64,000 bases of DNA from Planctomycetota bacterium (GTDB lineage Bacteria > Planctomycetota > UBA1135 > GCA-002686595). The notes under the pieces were generated by a model, which worked only from the letters and a program-made list of their open reading frames with translations, ran no database searches and was not told the DNA's origin. A program made the translations under genes and the position numbers. Numbering within the stretch: position 1 is the first letter of the stretch; each line of letters starts with the position of its first letter. Location of the stretch: positions 310,001 through 374,000 of the forward strand of contig JAJDEU010000013.1 of NCBI GenBank assembly GCA_029259635.1. Direction: 5' to 3'. This document shows, in pieces, positions 62,726 to 64,000 of the stretch.

Positions 62726-64000
62726 TAACGGGGTGAAGTAGCGGTAGTAGATCTCCAGCGTCAGGACGCACATCGCGGTGCTATAGCTGCGATCGTTTTC
62801 CTCGTCGCCGGCATAGTTTGCATAGACCGAAATCGGTTTCCAGGATCCATCTTCGGATTGTGCGTCGAGCAAGGTCTCTTTCATCGCAGCGTTCCAGCGA
62901 TCCCACTGAGACCCGCCGCGTCGAAACATCGCCAGGGTCGAGTAGTACCAGAAGTAGAGGTTCCCGCGCGCTCGATACACGAAGGCATCGTCGGAAGTAA
63001 AGCGATAGCCGTCCGGTGCTCGCGAACTAATGAAGTCGAGCGCATCGTCCCATCGCGAATCCTCCAACTCCTCCCCTAACACGGAGAGCGCGAAGAGCGC
63101 CGCCGGTGTCGAACCCGGCAAGGTCGCGTAGGCGGAGTTGAGTCGAGCCGGGTCTTGGCTGTAACGAAACCAGCCACGCGAGTCGTAGGAGCTGGTCAAG
63201 AACTGCCGCGCCCGATCAAAGCTCTCCCGGGGAACCTCAATCCCGCCGAGCCGCGCGGACTCGAGGGCCATCACCTGCCAAGAACTGACCGACACGCGCG
63301 GCCAACCGTCCGATCCGCGACCATCCGGATAGTAATAGCCCCAACCACCTTGGCGCTTTCCGCTGCGCTGGTCTTGCTTTCGAAGGATCTGAAGCACCGC
63401 TCGCTCCAGAGGTTCGCGCAGCTTTGGACTTCCCGTAAGTGCAAAGCACTCCGCCAACGCGTAGGTCGCAATGCCATGACTGTAGGACGAGGAATATCCG
63501 AAGTGACCGGACTCCTCGTCTTGCTGCGCGAGCAGGAATCGAACGGCGCGATCTGTCAACTCGCTATAGACACTCTCGGATTCGGGAGTATGCCCGGCTC
63601 CTAAGAAGGCGAGCAACGCGAGCGCCGACTTGCCGACCCCAACCTCGAAATACTTCTCTTGAGAGAGCCCCGGTCTTCCCCAACCACCCGAAGAGTTCTG
63701 CTTCTCCGCCAAGTACGCCAGGCCACTCGCAACAGCAACTTCGGTCGCCTCGCCTCCGCCGTGCTCCGAAAGAGCGCGGCTCTTCTCGAGTCCGAATCTC
63801 GAACGATAGGGAGTCCGCTCCAACCGCTCGGCGATCACCCGATCACGATCATCGATGCGCTCCTCCTTCGCAAGCAACTGCCGACGACTCGGACGCGGCG
63901 CGAGCTCCACCTCGACTGCGGTCTTCAACCGCGACGGCTGCTCGGTTTGCCGCTCCCGCTCGCTCCACGCTCGCTTGCTCGGCACGAGCTCGTTTTGCAC
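62711..64000 (-). CDS. Squalene-oxidase/prenyltransferase-repeat protein (5' end outside window)
   Basis: At least 429 residues; the frame is open to the window edge, where a GTG happens to fall, so the true start may be beyond 64000. Repeats with QNSSGGWG, QDEESGHFGYSS, QGGWGYYY and SEDGSWKP are QW/alpha-alpha barrel repeats of the squalene-hopene-cyclase superfold. No DXDD cyclase motif is seen, so it is probably a non-cyclase repeat protein of the kind common in Planctomycetota. The N-terminal 80 residues are charged. Confidence 0.8.
   Translation of the reverse strand: MQNELVPSKRAWSERERQTEQPSRLKTAVEVELAPRPSRRQLLAKEERIDDRDRVIAERLERTPYRSRFGLEKSRALSEHGGGEATEVAVASGLAYLAEKQNSSGGWGRPGLSQEKYFEVGVGKSALALLAFLGAGHTPESESVYSELTDRAVRFLLAQQDEESGHFGYSSSYSHGIATYALAECFALTGSPKLREPLERAVLQILRKQDQRSGKRQGGWGYYYPDGRGSDGWPRVSVSSWQVMALESARLGGIEVPRESFDRARQFLTSSYDSRGWFRYSQDPARLNSAYATLPGSTPAALFALSVLGEELEDSRWDDALDFISSRAPDGYRFTSDDAFVYRARGNLYFWYYSTLAMFRRGGSQWDRWNAAMKETLLDAQSEDGSWKPISVYANYAGDEENDRSYSTAMCVLTLEIYYRYFTPLLAIE

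Overview
The window reads as chromosomal DNA of a GC-rich, Gram-negative-type bacterium. An outer-membrane phosphate porin, many lipoprotein signals and a full Pst/Pho system point to a two-membrane cell. A sigma factor next to a membrane Ser/Thr kinase, a FecR-type anti-sigma protein, carboxypeptidase-regulatory-like surface proteins and a squalene-oxidase-repeat protein fit Planctomycetota best. That placement is an inference, and Myxococcota or a related phylum is not excluded. I found no tRNA, rRNA, CRISPR array, transposase or prophage.

Bases 1-4200: a C-methyltransferase fragment, a DUF6263-like lipoprotein, and the pseB-pseC pair for the first two steps of pseudaminic-acid-type sugar synthesis. 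Bases 4200-18600 are a phosphate-acquisition island. It holds an OprO/OprP-like porin, a sodium:solute symporter with an odd inserted domain, a lipoprotein-type inorganic pyrophosphatase, phoU, pstB, pstA, pstC, pstS, and phoR/phoB. PstA and PstC both carry very large extra domains. Bases 18800-27500: pyrD, an acetolactate-synthase-like enzyme started from TTG, an ECF sigma/anti-sigma operon, a CPBP-like membrane protein coupled to a YihY/BrkB protein, and a GNAT enzyme. A 208-nt near-palindrome lies at 21668-21875.

Bases 27800-42300: secreted proteins (a HExxH zincin-like multidomain protein and a thioredoxin-fold fusion), then a housekeeping block with miaE, a PduO-type adenosyltransferase, and a threonine dehydratase/TrmJ/metallo-beta-lactamase trio coupled by ATGA overlaps. 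A divergent dus gene, a GT-C glycosyltransferase and a DUF3857-transglutaminase fusion follow. Bases 42700-49800: speA coupled to an FKBP, a cysteine-rich repeat protein, a YhhQ transporter, EF-P with Arg at the loop tip, and mutM. Bases 49900-64000: a surface protein, a coiled-coil membrane protein divergent from a sigma-factor/membrane-kinase pair, a tandem PilZ protein, cardiolipin synthase, a DJ-1-like protein, a di-haem peroxidase, a TPR protein, and a squalene-oxidase-repeat protein cut by the window edge.

The most unusual items are the long T-shaped palindrome, the modified Pst/pyrophosphatase phosphate island, the cysteine-rich repeat protein, and the coiled-coil/sigma/kinase locus.
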